In this document: positions 1 to 13,882 of the stretch, piece after piece
How the letters are laid out: each line of letters starts with the position of its first letter
Numbering within the stretch: the stretch's first letter is position 1
DNA from: Citrobacter gillenii
Lineage (GTDB): Bacteria > Pseudomonadota > Gammaproteobacteria > Enterobacterales > Enterobacteriaceae
Direction of reading: 5' to 3'
DNA length: 64,000 bases
Assembly (NCBI RefSeq): GCF_013337685.1
Contig: NZ_SUQN01000003.1
Location: 186,001 to 250,000, forward strand
The notes under the pieces: generated by a model
Told to the model about the DNA's origin: nothing
Seen by the model: only the letters and a program-made list of their open reading frames with translations
Databases searched by the model: none
Translations under genes and position numbers: made by a program

Positions 1-486
<486 letters not shown>

Positions 487-549
487 ACGCGATGCGCTGA
501 CCGGCTTTGCGGGTTAGCGCTCACGCCTGATTTCAGTGGATAAGGTAAA

Positions 550-2103
550 ATGGATATCGTTGGCAGACAAAACTTACGTCAGATGTGGGACGACCTGGCC
601 GGGGTGTACGGAGATAAAGCAGCACTTATTTTCGAATCCTGCGAAGGAAACGTTCGGCAGTTTAGCTATGCCTCACTTAATGAAGAGATTAACCGTACGG
701 CGAACCTTTTTCATTCATTGGGCATACGCAAAGGCGATAAGGTCGCATTACATCTGGATAACTGCCCGGAGTTCATTTTTTGCTGGTTTGGGCTGGCAAA
801 AATTGGCGCCGTGATGGTACCGATTAACGCCCGCTTGCTGGGGGAAGAAAGCGCCTGGATCCTGCAAAACAGCCAGGTCAGCCTGCTGGTCACCAGCGCT
901 CAGTTTTATCCAATGTACCGCCAGATAAAACGGGAAAATACCACCCCGCTTAATCACATTTGTCTCATCGGAGAGCAGGTTCCGGCTGACGATGGCGTGA
1001 GCCATTTTTCTCAGCTCAAGGACCAGCAGCCGACAACGCTGTGCTATACACCACCGTTATCCACTGATGACACGGCAGAAATTCTGTTTACCTCAGGCAC
1101 CACCTCGCGTCCCAAAGGGGTGGTGATTACCCACTATAACCTGCGTTTTGCCGGTTACTACTCCGCCTGGCAGTGCGCCCTGCGCGATGACGACGTCTAC
1201 CTGACGGTCATGCCCGCTTTCCATATTGACTGCCAGTGTACGGCAGCCATGGCGGCTTTTTCCGCAGGCAGTACCTTTGTGCTGATAGAGAAATACAGCG
1301 CCCGGGCCTTCTGGGACCAGGTACGTAAATATCAGGCGACGGTGACGGAATGCATTCCGATGATGATCCGCACCCTGATGGTACAGCCCGCAAGCCCGAC
1401 TGACAGGCAGCACAAGCTGCGCGAAGTGATGTTCTACCTCAATTTATCGGTGCAGGAAAAAGATGATTTTATCACGCGCTTTGGCGTTAGGCTGCTGACC
1501 TCCTACGGCATGACGGAAACCATCGTCGGTATTATTGGTGACCGCCCCGGTGACCAACGGCGCTGGCCTTCCATTGGCCGCGTGGGCTTTAGCTATGAAG
1601 CCGAAATCCGCGACGATCATAATCAGCCGTTACCTGCCGGAGAGATTGGCGAAATCTGCATTAAAGGCGTGCCGGGTAAAACGATATTTAAAGAGTACTA
1701 CGCACAGCCACAGGCCACGGCCAACGCGCTGGAGCCGGACGGCTGGTTGCATACCGGTGATTCCGGCTACCGGGATGAAGACGGCTTTTTCTATTTCGTT
1801 GACCGGCGCTGCAACATGATTAAACGCGGTGGGGAAAATGTTTCCTGCGTCGAGCTGGAAAATATAATCGCTGCTCACCCTAAAATTCAGGACATTGTCA
1901 TTGTCGGTATTAAAGACGCTATCCGCGATGAGGCGATTAAAGCCTTTATCGTATTGAATGAGGGGGAAACATTAAGCGAAGCGGAATTTTTCAGTTTCTG
2001 CGAAGGCAATATGGCGAAGTTTAAGGTTCCCTCGTTTTTGGAGATAAGAACCGACCTGCCGCGTAATTGTTCCGGAAAAATAATCAAAAAAAATCTGAAA
2101 TAA
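550..2103 (+). CDS. caiC: Crotonobetaine/carnitine:CoA ligase CaiC
   Basis: An acyl-adenylate-forming enzyme of 517 residues, the same length as E. coli CaiC. It activates carnitine, crotonobetaine or gamma-butyrobetaine to the CoA thioester with ATP, priming the CoA-transfer cycle run by CaiB. The ATP-binding P-loop [14 protein letters not shown] lies near residue 180. The adenylate-binding motif SYGMTET (about residue 320), the hinge motif [10 protein letters not shown] (about 398) and a C-terminal [11 protein letters not shown] segment with the catalytic lysine are all present. A GTAAA-type spacer precedes the ATG and the reading frame is intact. It sits 63 bp after caiB and 53 bp before caiD on the same strand. 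Confidence 0.97.
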   Translation: MDIVGRQNLRQMWDDLAGVYGDKAALIFESCEGNVRQFSYASLNEEINRTANLFHSLGIRKGDKVALHLDNCPEFIFCWFGLAKIGAVMVPINARLLGEESAWILQNSQVSLLVTSAQFYPMYRQIKRENTTPLNHICLIGEQVPADDGVSHFSQLKDQQPTTLCYTPPLSTDDTAEILFTSGTTSRPKGVVITHYNLRFAGYYSAWQCALRDDDVYLTVMPAFHIDCQCTAAMAAFSAGSTFVLIEKYSARAFWDQVRKYQATVTECIPMMIRTLMVQPASPTDRQHKLREVMFYLNLSVQEKDDFITRFGVRLLTSYGMTETIVGIIGDRPGDQRRWPSIGRVGFSYEAEIRDDHNQPLPAGEIGEICIKGVPGKTIFKEYYAQPQATANALEPDGWLHTGDSGYRDEDGFFYFVDRRCNMIKRGGENVSCVELENIIAAHPKIQDIVIVGIKDAIRDEAIKAFIVLNEGETLSEAEFFSFCEGNMAKFKVPSFLEIRTDLPRNCSGKIIKKNLK

Positions 2104-2156
2104 ATCCTCCGCCAGGAATGCCTCCTGTCGGCAAATCTATTTTTTGGAGATGAGCT

Positions 2157-2942
2157 ATGAGTGAATCATTACATCTGACCCGTAACGGCCCGATTCTGGA
2201 AATTACATTAGACAGGCCCAAAGCGAATGCCATTGACGCCAAAACCAGTTTTGCCATGGGTGAGGCTTTTCTTCATTTCCGCGATGACCCGGAATTGCGC
2301 GTGGCGATTATCACCGGCGGCGGCGAGAAATTCTTTTCTGCCGGCTGGGACCTAAAAGCGGCAGCAGAAGGTGAAGCGCCGGATGCCGATTTTGGTCCCG
2401 GTGGTTTTGCCGGTTTAACGGAAATATTTGATCTCGACAAGCCGGTCATCGCCGCAGTAAACGGCTATGCCTTCGGCGGCGGATTCGAGCTAGCGCTGGC
2501 GGCAGATTTTATCATCTGTGCGGAAAACGCCAGCTTTGCGCTACCGGAAGCCAAGCTTGGTATCGTGCCAGACAGCGGCGGCGTGCTGCGTCTGCCGAAG
2601 CTGCTGCCGCCTGCTATCGTCAACGAAATGGTGATGACCGGCAGACGAATGAGCGCCGAAGAAGCACTGCGCTGGGGGATTGTGAACCGCGTCGTCAGCC
2701 AGGTTGAACTGATGGACAGCGCCCGCGAACTGGCGCAGCAGCTGGTGAATAGCGCCCCGTTGGCCATCGCCGCGCTGAAAGAGATTTACCGCGCGACCAG
2801 CGAAATGCCGGTAGAAGAAGGCTACCGCTACATCCGCAGCGGCGTGCTGAAGCATTACCCATCCGTACTGCACTCTGAGGATGCGCTCGAAGGACCGCAG
2901 GCATTTGCTGAAAAACGCGATCCGGTGTGGAAAGGTCGTTAA
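2157..2942 (+). CDS. caiD: Carnitinyl-CoA dehydratase CaiD
   Basis: A crotonase-superfamily enzyme of 261 residues that interconverts L-carnitinyl-CoA and crotonobetainyl-CoA in the carnitine pathway. The oxyanion-hole segments are visible: [16 protein letters not shown] (about residues 55-70) and [16 protein letters not shown] (about 102-117). [19 protein letters not shown] (about 130-150) carries the second catalytic acidic region. The start has a strong ribosome site, TTTTTGGAGATGAGCT, before the ATG. Length and sequence match E. coli CaiD. A REP pair lies between it and caiE, which may set different message levels for the two genes (inference). Confidence 0.97.
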   Translation: MSESLHLTRNGPILEITLDRPKANAIDAKTSFAMGEAFLHFRDDPELRVAIITGGGEKFFSAGWDLKAAAEGEAPDADFGPGGFAGLTEIFDLDKPVIAAVNGYAFGGGFELALAADFIICAENASFALPEAKLGIVPDSGGVLRLPKLLPPAIVNEMVMTGRRMSAEEALRWGIVNRVVSQVELMDSARELAQQLVNSAPLAIAALKEIYRATSEMPVEEGYRYIRSGVLKHYPSVLHSEDALEGPQAFAEKRDPVWKGR

Positions 2943-2948
2943 TGTGCT

Positions 2949-3018
2949 GAGGCCGGATGGCGCTTTGCTTATCCGGCCTACAAAAAATGCACACTCGTAG
3001 GCCGCGTTATCCGGCAAA
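2949..3018. repeat. REP pair (BIME) between caiD and caiE
   Basis: Two inverted REP units, GCCGGATGGCGCTTTGC...TATCCGGCCTAC and GTAGGCCGCGTTATCCGGC, lie head to head. They have the usual imperfect palindrome of enterobacterial extragenic repeats. Confidence 0.9.
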
Positions 3019-3035
3019 AACAACTGAGGAATATC

Positions 3036-3632
3036 GTGAGTTATTATGCGTTTGAAGGCCTGATCCCGGTGGTACACCCACAGGCGTATGTCCATCCTAG
3101 CGCAGTGCTGATTGGCGATGTGATCGTCGGTGCTGGCGTATATATCGGTCCTCTTGCCTCGCTGCGCGGCGACTATGGCCGCCTGATCCTTGAAGCAGGC
3201 TCGAATCTTCAGGATGGTTGCATCATGCACGGCTACTGTGACACCGACACCATCGTGCATGAGAATGGACACATCGGACATGGTGCAATCCTGCACGGCT
3301 GCGTCATTGGCCGGGACGCGCTGGTTGGCATGAACAGCGTCATAATGGACGGCGCAACAATTGGCGAAGAGAGCATTGTCGCCGCCATGAGCTTTGTTAA
3401 AGCCGGATTTACCGGCGAGGCAAGGCAAATGCTGGTCGGTTCACCTGCCCGCGTGCTGCGAGAGGTGACAGACCAGGAGCTGCACTGGAAGCGGCTGAAC
3501 ACCAAAGAGTATCAGGATCTCGCGGTTCGCTGTCGGGTAGGGTTACGCGAAACACAGCCGTTAACGCAGATTGATAAAAACCGCCCGCGTCTGAAAGGCA
3601 CAACGGATGTGAAGCCCAAATCAGCACAGTAA
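3036..3632 (+). CDS. caiE: Carnitine operon protein CaiE (hexapeptide-repeat family)
   Basis: A 198-residue protein of the gamma-carbonic-anhydrase-like, left-handed beta-helix family. Overexpressed CaiE was reported to stimulate CaiB and CaiD activities, possibly through cofactor synthesis; its exact reaction is not settled. Hexapeptide-like repeats run from about residue 18 to 115, for example [32 protein letters not shown] and [15 protein letters not shown]. The start is GTG at 3036, supported by CTGAGGAATATC just upstream and by the family N-terminus [14 protein letters not shown]. It is the last gene of the cai operon and is followed by a REP element and the convergent caiF. Confidence 0.95.
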   Translation: MSYYAFEGLIPVVHPQAYVHPSAVLIGDVIVGAGVYIGPLASLRGDYGRLILEAGSNLQDGCIMHGYCDTDTIVHENGHIGHGAILHGCVIGRDALVGMNSVIMDGATIGEESIVAAMSFVKAGFTGEARQMLVGSPARVLREVTDQELHWKRLNTKEYQDLAVRCRVGLRETQPLTQIDKNRPRLKGTTDVKPKSAQ

Positions 3633-3636
3633 TTGA

Positions 3637-3701
3637 TGCCGGATGCGCTCACGCTTATCCGGCCTACGAGTCAATTACCGTTTATGCCGCCATCAGGCAA
3701 A
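3637..3701. repeat. REP element and REP fragment between caiE and caiF
   Basis: One full unit (TGCCGGATGCGCTCACGCTTATCCGGCCTACG) is followed by a partial unit, TATGCCGCCATCAGGCAAAC. They separate the convergent caiE and caiF and may act as the bidirectional stop for both transcripts. Confidence 0.85.
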
Positions 3702-3708
3702 CTTACAA

Positions 3709-4104
3709 TTAGCGACGCATACTTTTTGACAGCATCATCTGCCATTTCTGCTCGCGATTAAGCTCTGTTGGCGGTACAGCCGACATACGCGGCATTTTCC
3801 CTACGCTCACTTTTTTATCCTGCAAATTGTGATTCAATCTGCTGTAGAGATGAGAATCAATACTCACGACTTTCACCAGACGCTGGCACTGACAGCCCCG
3901 GCCTGCAATCTGGTTAGGGATCATCTTAACTTCACAAACAATTTCTCCCACCTCAGACAGAATATAGGAGAGCGTATTAATTGCTTTGCAGTGTTCAATA
4001 TTAAAATGGAGGGAGATTTCTTTTGCCGTGACCCAACGATCTTCAGCCCTGATCCAATCGGCAATTAACAAATAAAGCGGTCTTTCAACATACTCTTCAC
4101 ACAT
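3709..4104 (-). CDS. caiF: Carnitine operon transcriptional activator CaiF
   Basis: CaiF activates the divergent caiTABCDE and fixABCX operons under anaerobic conditions in the presence of carnitine. The protein has an N-terminal winged-helix-like region (about residues 1-65) and the conserved cysteine pair GRGCQCQRLVK. It ends in a strongly conserved tail, PPTELNREQKWQMMLSKSMRR. I place the start at ATG 4104 (131 residues), which matches the E. coli N-terminus MCEGYVE-; an in-frame GTG at 4110 would add two residues. Neither start has a strong ribosome site. It is transcribed towards caiE and lies downstream of the carAB terminator, so it needs its own promoter in 4105-4295. Confidence 0.92.
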   Translation of the reverse strand: MCEEYVERPLYLLIADWIRAEDRWVTAKEISLHFNIEHCKAINTLSYILSEVGEIVCEVKMIPNQIAGRGCQCQRLVKVVSIDSHLYSRLNHNLQDKKVSVGKMPRMSAVPPTELNREQKWQMMLSKSMRR

Positions 4105-4295
4105 AAGCACACCATTTCACAAATTAAAAATCTGGCTACGGCCTGTCTGGATAAATAAAAACAAAGCCATATTAAAATTGTGTATATGAGAGATAGTATG
4201 CGACTTGAATGTTGATTAGTGTGAGCAACATCTTGCTTATTACATTGAAAATGTGGTTATCACAGCGCTATTTGCCCGTAATGACCTTAATAGAT

Positions 4296-4327
4296 AAAAA
4301 AAACGGTTTCTTTACAGAAACCGTTTC
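4296..4327 (-). terminator. Rho-independent terminator of carAB
   Basis: On the minus strand a perfect 10-bp stem (AAACGGTTTC / GAAACCGTTT) with a 6-nt loop is followed by a run of T. It lies about 50 bp after the carB stop codon. Confidence 0.9.
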
Positions 4328-4377
4328 TTATTAAATTGCAGACCCGACCAGCTCAGAAGCGGGTGGGTCATTGTCGA

Positions 4378-7602
<3,225 letters not shown>

Positions 7603-7620
7603 GGCTCTTTTAACTCCTGA

Positions 7621-8769
7621 TTATTTCGCGGACTGACGGTATTGCTCAATTAACTCGATAAAGTGGTCGAACAGCGGCGCAGCATCGTGCGGCCCCGGGC
7701 TCGCTTCAGGGTGGCCCTGGAAGCTAAACGCCGGTTTGTCGGTGCGATGGATACCCTGCAGGGTGCCATCGAACAGTGATTTGTGTGTGACGCGCAAGGT
7801 AGCAGGCATCGAGGCTTCATCCACCGCAAAACCGTGGTTCTGCGCGGTAATCATCACGGTGTTGTTATCGATATCTTTCACCGGATGGTTGCCGCCGTGG
7901 TGGCCAAACTTCATCTTGATGGTCTTCGCACCGCTCGCCAGCGCCAGCAGCTGATGGCCGAGACAGATGCCAAACACCGGAATATCGGTTTCGAGGAATT
8001 TCTGAATCGCGGCAATCGCGTAGTCACACGGTGCCGGGTCGCCAGGACCGTTGGACAGGAAGATACCGTCCGGATTCATCTTTAATACGTCTTCTGCGGA
8101 GGTCTGCGCAGGCACAACCGTCAGGCGGCAGCCGCGATCCACCAGCATACGCAGAATGTTGCGTTTCGCGCCGAAATCGTAGGCAACCACGTGGAACGGG
8201 AGTTCTTCAGCGGATTTTGCTTCCGGCAGGTCGCCTTCCAGCGTCCAGCTTCCCTGGGTCCAGCCATACGGTTCTGCCGTAGTGACTTCTTTCGCCAGAT
8301 CCATGCCGTTCAGGCCCGGGAAGGCTTTCGCTTTTTCCAGCGCCAGCTGTGCATCCAGGTTATCCCCTGCGATGATGCAGCCGTTCTGAGCGCCTTTCTC
8401 GCGCAGCAGACGGGTCAGCTTACGGGTATCAATATCGGCAATCGCCACGATGTTATGGCGCTTCAGGTAAGAAGAGAGGTCTTCGGTATTGCGGTAATTG
8501 CTGGCAATCAGCGGCAGGTCGCGGATGACCAGACCTTGCGCATGTACCTGAGAAGATTCTGCATCGGCTTCATTGGTGCCGACATTGCCGATATGAGGAT
8601 AAGTAAGGGTGACGATTTGGCGGGAATAGGAAGGATCAGTGAGGATTTCTTGATAACCGGTCATTGAAGTATTGAAAACGACTTCCCCAACCGCCGAACC
8701 TGTTGCCCCTATGGCCCGACCGTGAAACTGGGTTCCGTCTTCCAGAACCAATAGCGCTGACTTAATCAA
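7621..8769 (-). CDS. carA: Carbamoyl-phosphate synthase small (glutaminase) subunit CarA
   Basis: The glutamine amidotransferase partner of CarB, 382 residues. The class I GATase domain occupies the C-terminal half, with the nucleophilic cysteine in [11 protein letters not shown] and the histidine/glutamate of [10 protein letters not shown]. The N-terminal half is the CarA-specific domain. I take the unusual TTG at 8769 as the start: GGAGGG sits 4 nt upstream, and the sequence [11 protein letters not shown] after it is the E. coli N-terminus, where TTG is also used. An in-frame ATG at 8796 would add nine residues but lies inside the ArgR operator. carB follows after 18 bp. Confidence 0.97.
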   Translation of the reverse strand: MIKSALLVLEDGTQFHGRAIGATGSAVGEVVFNTSMTGYQEILTDPSYSRQIVTLTYPHIGNVGTNEADAESSQVHAQGLVIRDLPLIASNYRNTEDLSSYLKRHNIVAIADIDTRKLTRLLREKGAQNGCIIAGDNLDAQLALEKAKAFPGLNGMDLAKEVTTAEPYGWTQGSWTLEGDLPEAKSAEELPFHVVAYDFGAKRNILRMLVDRGCRLTVVPAQTSAEDVLKMNPDGIFLSNGPGDPAPCDYAIAAIQKFLETDIPVFGICLGHQLLALASGAKTIKMKFGHHGGNHPVKDIDNNTVMITAQNHGFAVDEASMPATLRVTHKSLFDGTLQGIHRTDKPAFSFQGHPEASPGPHDAAPLFDHFIELIEQYRQSAK

Positions 8770-8782
8770 AACACCCTCCAGA

Positions 8783-8816
8783 GAATATTCACTCACTTTA
8801 TTTGCATATTAATTCA
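8783..8816 (-). promoter_or_regulatory. Tandem ARG boxes (ArgR operator) of the carA downstream promoter
   Basis: On the minus strand, TGAATTAATATGCAAATAAA is followed by GTGAGTGAATATTC. These are two imperfect 18-bp ARG boxes (consensus TGAAT-N-ATTCA) in tandem, 14 bp before the carA start, as known for E. coli carAB P2. Arginine-bound ArgR would block this promoter. Confidence 0.85.
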
Positions 8817-9043
8817 TTAACACAGTATGAATCAATGCAAATTTGCTTACCTATGGATTTCTGGCAAACGGCGGCATTCTAGAGACAGCCCGGGGAAAAG
8901 TCTACCCAAAAGGGGATTTTTTATTATTATTTTACGCCACTGGGACAAATCATGTGATTTAACAGGCAAAAAGATCAGCTAAGTAACGGTAGAAAACGCT
9001 TGCGGGAGGTCAAGAATGTAAAAATGAATCATGACAGACAAAA

Positions 9044-9062
9044 AAGTGGACCATTTGGTCAA
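9044..9062 (-). promoter_or_regulatory. Pyrimidine/purine control region of the upstream car promoter
   Basis: The near-palindrome GTGGACCATTTGGTCA matches the block I recall at the E. coli carAB P1 control region, where PepA, PurR and IHF assemble. It lies about 275 bp before carA. The rest of the 456-bp carA-dapB gap (8770-9225) is AT-rich, holds the carA promoters and the dapB terminator, and shows no gene. Confidence 0.6.
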
Positions 9063-9139
9063 AATTTACATTGAGGCAACAAAAACACATTACAAAACAT
9101 CTTAAAATAAGCATTTTAATTGAAAATTATAAAAACAAT

Positions 9140-9171
9140 GGAAAAATAAAAGGGCAATAAAATATTGCCCT
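9140..9171 (-). terminator. Rho-independent terminator of dapB
   Basis: A perfect 9-bp stem (AGGGCAATA / TATTGCCCT) with a 3-nt loop is followed on the minus strand by TTTTATTTTT. It lies about 55 bp after the dapB stop. Confidence 0.92.
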
Positions 9172-9225
9172 ATGTAATCAATAAATTATGATTACAATAA
9201 CCACATCACGAAGGGTAATAAAACC

Positions 9226-10062
<837 letters not shown>

Positions 10063-10173
10063 TTAAAATTGCGTAAATCGTTTTCAGAGTAACCAGCCCG
10101 CGACAGGGTCGCCAGCCGAAAACGTCCATAATTAGAAATTAATGATAAACAGAGAGGAATATCAGTAAAAGAC

Positions 10174-10199
10174 ATGATTCACCCCGCAGGATGAATCAT
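10174..10199. other. Inverted repeat upstream of dapB
   Basis: A perfect 8-bp inverted repeat, ATGATTCA / TGAATCAT, is separated by 10 bases about 130 bp before dapB. It could be an operator or an RNA hairpin in a long leader. The half-sites loosely resemble ARG-box halves but the spacing does not fit. Function unknown. Confidence 0.5.
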
Positions 10200-10316
10200 T
10201 GCCGCAGACGGGGAAAGAAGTCAAACTCGCTCAGAATGGCGACAGACGATAAGAAAAGCACTTTAAAACCCAACGGTAGGTAGCCAATTCGCGTGACCGT
10301 TTCTGCCAGCCCATTT

Positions 10317-10949
10317 TCAGGCCGCTAGAGTATAGCTCACCACCATCTGCCCTTTTTTCAGCTTAACCTGTGTAATGATCACCTCACCCAGCTCGGATAA
10401 ACGGGCCACGTGCGTACCGCCACAAGGATATCCCGGTAGGTCACCAAAACCGACCTGGCGTAAGCCGCCGTCAAAGGTAATTCGGCGCGCAAGATTGTCG
10501 GTCTGCCATTGGCCAATTTTCGCCATCAGTTGTGCCGCTTCCGGCAAAGTGCTGCCCTCACCTATCGCAAAAGTAATGCGCCCTTCATTCGGCCAATGGT
10601 GCGCTTTAACCGGTCGCCAACCAAATATTTCACCGGCCTGACCAATCATGTGCCCGGCTGAGTGCAGACGGGCGTGAAGATGGCGGACAGCAGCATCAAT
10701 ATGCAGCGTCGTTTCGCCAGGCGGCAGCGGTTGCGCCACAATATGCACCACCTCTTCACCGCGCGTCATCACGCCTTCAACCGGGACGCCACCGATCGCG
10801 CCACTGTCCGAGGGTTGTCCGCCGCCCTGTGGATGAAACAGCGTGCTATCGAGCGTAATCGCATAGCGCCCATCGGGTTCTGCCGTGCAGTGTGTGATCG
10901 TCGCATGGCCTCGGGTGTCATCGCTGGTGTAATAAAGACGTTCAGTCAT
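10317..10949 (-). CDS. AlaX-like alanyl-tRNA editing protein
   Basis: A 210-residue stand-alone editing protein of the AlaX/threonyl-alanyl-tRNA synthetase second-additional-domain family, expected to hydrolyse mischarged tRNA(Ala). The N-terminal beta-barrel motif FHPQGGGQPSDSGAI (residues 38-52) matches the start of the AlaRS editing core. The zinc ligands are H96 and H100 (HSAGH) and C176 and H180 (CGGTH). There is no synthetase catalytic domain. It is divergent from a LysR regulator across a 92-bp spacer, suggesting control by that regulator (inference). The pair is absent at this locus in E. coli K-12. The specificity (Ser, Gly or another amino acid) cannot be read from sequence. Confidence 0.85.
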   Translation of the reverse strand: MTERLYYTSDDTRGHATITHCTAEPDGRYAITLDSTLFHPQGGGQPSDSGAIGGVPVEGVMTRGEEVVHIVAQPLPPGETTLHIDAAVRHLHARLHSAGHMIGQAGEIFGWRPVKAHHWPNEGRITFAIGEGSTLPEAAQLMAKIGQWQTDNLARRITFDGGLRQVGFGDLPGYPCGGTHVARLSELGEVIITQVKLKKGQMVVSYTLAA

Positions 10950-11041
10950 GGTTGTTCTCCTCTTGATGAGCAGAGTATATTCACTTTACCAGCACCGATA
11001 ATCCCATCAACATTCAATGCATCTTTGCCCGGTACGCACAA

Positions 11042-11950
11042 ATGAATCCCAACCTGCTTCCTGACCTTGCCACCTTTGTGTTGATTGTCGACCAGGGGAG
11101 TTTCTCCGCCGCCGCCAAAATATCCGGCGCAACGCCTTCCGCTATCAGCCGCAGCGTCTCGCGGCTTGAGCAGGCATTAGGCAGCAAACTGCTGCACCGC
11201 ACCACCCGTAAGCTGGCGCTAAGCGAGACCGGGAAGATGGTTTATGAACACGCGCAAGAGATGCTAAACGCCGCGCAAATGGCGGTAGACTCCGGCAGCA
11301 GCCGCCAGACCATTGCCCAGGGGAAGCTAACGGTCAGCGTGCCAAAGGCGGTCGGGCGTTTTGTTATTCACCCTTTAATGGCGGAGTTTTTCACCCGCTT
11401 CCCGGACGTGGATGTCTGTCTGAGGCTGGAAGACCGCTATATGGACTTGATTGATGATGGCGTGGATCTGGCACTGCGCATCAGTCAGTCGCCGTCGCCG
11501 GGTTTGTACGGCAAGCCGCTGATGCCGGTCAGTCACGTTATCTGCGCCACGCCGGAATATTTGCGCCAGCACGGTACGCCCGATACCCCACAAGCCCTGC
11601 GCGATCATAGCTGTATTAGCCTTGGCGAAACGCCCGCTGATTCGCGCTGGAAGTTTCGCCGTGGGGATAAAATTGAAACTCTGCAAACTCATGGGCGTTA
11701 TGCTGCCAACCATACCGGCGTGCGGCTGGACGCGGTAAAGCATCATCTGGGGATTGGCAGCCTGCCGCTGTTTACCGCCCGTGAAACGCTTGCCAGCGGC
11801 GAGATTGTCCAGGTATTACCGGAGTGGGAGTTTATCAGCGATTACAGCGGCGATCTGTGGCTCTTATGGACACGCAACCAACATATGCCCGCCAGAATGC
11901 GGGCCATGATTGATTACCTTAGCGAGAAATTGCCTCAATCTGGCCGTTGA
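11042..11950 (+). CDS. LysR-family transcriptional regulator
   Basis: A 302-residue LysR-type regulator. The N-terminal winged helix-turn-helix (about residues 5-65) includes FSAAAKISGATPSAISRSVS and HRTTRKLALSETG. The effector-binding domain follows from about residue 92. The subtype with RYMDLIDDGVDLALRI and an ADSRWKFRRGDK-like segment is the large AaeR/DmlR-like group, whose ligands are mostly unknown. It is divergent from the AlaX-like gene, with both starts in a 92-bp spacer, the usual layout for a LysR regulator and its target. It ends directly against the convergent rihC stop codon. It is not present here in E. coli K-12, and no specific function can be assigned. Confidence 0.85.
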   Translation: MNPNLLPDLATFVLIVDQGSFSAAAKISGATPSAISRSVSRLEQALGSKLLHRTTRKLALSETGKMVYEHAQEMLNAAQMAVDSGSSRQTIAQGKLTVSVPKAVGRFVIHPLMAEFFTRFPDVDVCLRLEDRYMDLIDDGVDLALRISQSPSPGLYGKPLMPVSHVICATPEYLRQHGTPDTPQALRDHSCISLGETPADSRWKFRRGDKIETLQTHGRYAANHTGVRLDAVKHHLGIGSLPLFTARETLASGEIVQVLPEWEFISDYSGDLWLLWTRNQHMPARMRAMIDYLSEKLPQSGR

Positions 11951-12865
11951 TTATGGCGCGCGTGACAGCACCTCAGCGACCCACTGGCGGAAGCCGTCAA
12001 CATCCAGCGCCAGCGCGACCTGCGCGTTGGCGGGCTGCCCAAGGCGACCCTCGATATCCACTACCGTCGTTCCCGAGGTGTATTCCCCCTGGGTTTCCAC
12101 CGCCACAAAGCAGGGCTGGAGCGTGAACAGATCCGGGCGGACCAGCCAGGCAATGGCGCAGAGATCGTGCATACGCAGACCGGTATTCATGCTGCCGCTA
12201 CGATAATGACTGAACAGCGCGTGCAGCATTTTCCCCGTCTGATTAAGTGCGGGTAATGTTGCCAGGTACTCTGGTGCCAGCATGGCCTGGTTGGTGACAT
12301 CCAGCCCGCACATGACTATCTCCAGCCCACTGCGAAAGACCTTCGCCGCCGCTTCGGGATCGACAGCAATATTAAACTCCGCATTGGGCGTAAAGTTACC
12401 GCGCCCGGCTGAACCGCCCATCATCACCAGGCGGCGAATATTGAATACGCATTCAGGATAGTGGGTAAGCAACAGAGCAATATTGGTCAACGGGCCAATT
12501 GCCACCAGCGTAACGGGCTGCGGGGCATGCATCAGCGCATCTCGAATTGCCTGGAAGGCGGGTTTCGCCAGCGGCTGTCGATTGTGTTCGACAAAATCAT
12601 ACCCTGCCATACCGGACTCACCGTGCACTGAAGCCGCATCACGCAGCGGCCGCACCAGCGGCATAGCTGCCCCCTGCACCAACGGAATATCCGCATTCCA
12701 AAAGTGCAGCAACTGCAACGCATTACGGGTCGTTTTTTCCACCGACACGTTGCCTGCCACCGTCGTCATCAGCTGCAGATCCAGCTCAGGGGAAAACAGT
12801 GCAGCGGCAATCGCCGCCGCATCATCAATGCCGGGATCGGTATCAAGAATGATCGGTAAGCGCAT
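11951..12865 (-). CDS. rihC: Ribonucleoside hydrolase RihC
   Basis: A 304-residue nucleoside hydrolase that cleaves purine and pyrimidine ribonucleosides to base plus ribose for salvage. The calcium-binding, ribose-recognition motif [16 protein letters not shown] is at the N-terminus. The family signature [13 protein letters not shown] is near residue 120 and the late aspartate in [11 protein letters not shown] is present. I start at ATG 12865, preceded by TTGGAGAAACC and matching E. coli RihC; the longer open frame from 12904 begins inside the ispH terminator. Its ribosome site begins at the T-run of that terminator, so it needs a promoter or read-through from the ispH operon. Confidence 0.96.
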   Translation of the reverse strand: MRLPIILDTDPGIDDAAAIAAALFSPELDLQLMTTVAGNVSVEKTTRNALQLLHFWNADIPLVQGAAMPLVRPLRDAASVHGESGMAGYDFVEHNRQPLAKPAFQAIRDALMHAPQPVTLVAIGPLTNIALLLTHYPECVFNIRRLVMMGGSAGRGNFTPNAEFNIAVDPEAAAKVFRSGLEIVMCGLDVTNQAMLAPEYLATLPALNQTGKMLHALFSHYRSGSMNTGLRMHDLCAIAWLVRPDLFTLQPCFVAVETQGEYTSGTTVVDIEGRLGQPANAQVALALDVDGFRQWVAEVLSRAP

Positions 12866-12871
12866 GGTTTC

Positions 12872-12905
12872 TCCAAAAAAAATGCCAGACGTTAAGTCTG
12901 GCATC
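12872..12905 (-). terminator. Rho-independent terminator of the ribF-ileS-lspA-fkpB-ispH operon
   Basis: A 9-bp stem ATGCCAGAC / GTCTGGCAT with a 5-nt loop is followed by eight T on the minus strand. It lies about 25 bp after the ispH stop and just before rihC. Confidence 0.92.
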
Positions 12906-12930
12906 TTCTCATAATCATGACGCGAAAGAG

Positions 12931-13881
12931 TTACTCTACTTCACGAACATCCACACGCAGCTCTTTCGGCACTTCGAAAACGATGTTCTCTTCACGGCCT
13001 TCCAGTGGGATAGCATCCCCACCGCCGAGCTCCTGCAGACGGACAATCACGTTCTGTACCAGAATATCCGGCGCAGAAGCACCGGCCGTCACGCCGACGC
13101 ACGCCGCATCTTTCACCCAGGCTTCCTGGATATCGGTCGCATCGTCAATCAGATACGCGGCCTTGCCCATACGCTGGGCCAGTTCTGCCAGGCGGTTGGA
13201 GTTAGACGAGTTTTTCGAGCCGACAACCAGTACCACATCCGCTTGCTCCGCCAACGCACGAACCGCTTCCTGACGGTTGGTGGTGGCATAGCAGATATCG
13301 TCTTTGCGCGGCCCAACAATTTTCGGGAAGCGTTGACGCAGGGCATCAATCACATCAGAGGTGTCATCAACCGAGAGCGTAGTCTGGGTCATGAAGGAGA
13401 GCTTACCTTCATTTTTGACATTCAACGTCAGGACGTCTTCCGGCGATTCCACCAGGTACATCCCCCCCTGCGGGTTGCTGTACTGGCCCATCGTACCCTC
13501 AACCTCCGGGTGTCCGGCGTGACCAATCAGAATCGACTCTTCGCCACGGCGGCTGGCGCGCGCGACTTCCATATGCACTTTGGTCACCAGCGGGCAGGTG
13601 GCATCAAAGACCGTCAGATCGCGGCCTTTGGCTTCGTTACGCACGGCCTGAGACACGCCGTGGGCGGAGAAAATCAGGATCGCACCGTCCGGTACTTCAC
13701 TGATTTGCTCAATAAAAATTGCACCGCGCTCGCGCAGGCTATCCACCACATAGCGGTTATGCACCACTTCATGACGGACATAAATCGGCGCGCCGTAGAT
13801 AGCCAGCGCGTTTTCCACAATGCTGATAGCGCGGTCTACGCCAGCGCAAAATCCGCGCGGGTTAGCCAACAGGATCTGCAT
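12931..13881 (-). CDS. ispH: 4-hydroxy-3-methylbut-2-enyl diphosphate reductase IspH
   Basis: The last enzyme of the MEP isoprenoid pathway, an iron-sulfur protein that makes IPP and DMAPP. It has 316 residues. The three cluster ligands are visible as C12 (PRGFC), C96 (FDATCPLV) and the cysteine of [11 protein letters not shown] near 197. The conserved [10 protein letters not shown] is present. The open frame continues 88 codons upstream through fkpB in another frame, but family length, the N-terminus [14 protein letters not shown] and the position 1 bp after the fkpB stop fix the start at 13881. It is the last gene of the operon. Confidence 0.98.
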   Translation of the reverse strand: MQILLANPRGFCAGVDRAISIVENALAIYGAPIYVRHEVVHNRYVVDSLRERGAIFIEQISEVPDGAILIFSAHGVSQAVRNEAKGRDLTVFDATCPLVTKVHMEVARASRRGEESILIGHAGHPEVEGTMGQYSNPQGGMYLVESPEDVLTLNVKNEGKLSFMTQTTLSVDDTSDVIDALRQRFPKIVGPRKDDICYATTNRQEAVRALAEQADVVLVVGSKNSSNSNRLAELAQRMGKAAYLIDDATDIQEAWVKDAACVGVTAGASAPDILVQNVIVRLQELGGGDAIPLEGREENIVFEVPKELRVDVREVE

Positions 13882-13882
13882 T

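Noticed and set aside
2541-3428. 295-codon minus-strand frame across caiD and caiE
   Set aside because: Antisense to two conserved genes and spanning the REP pair between them; no homology recognised.
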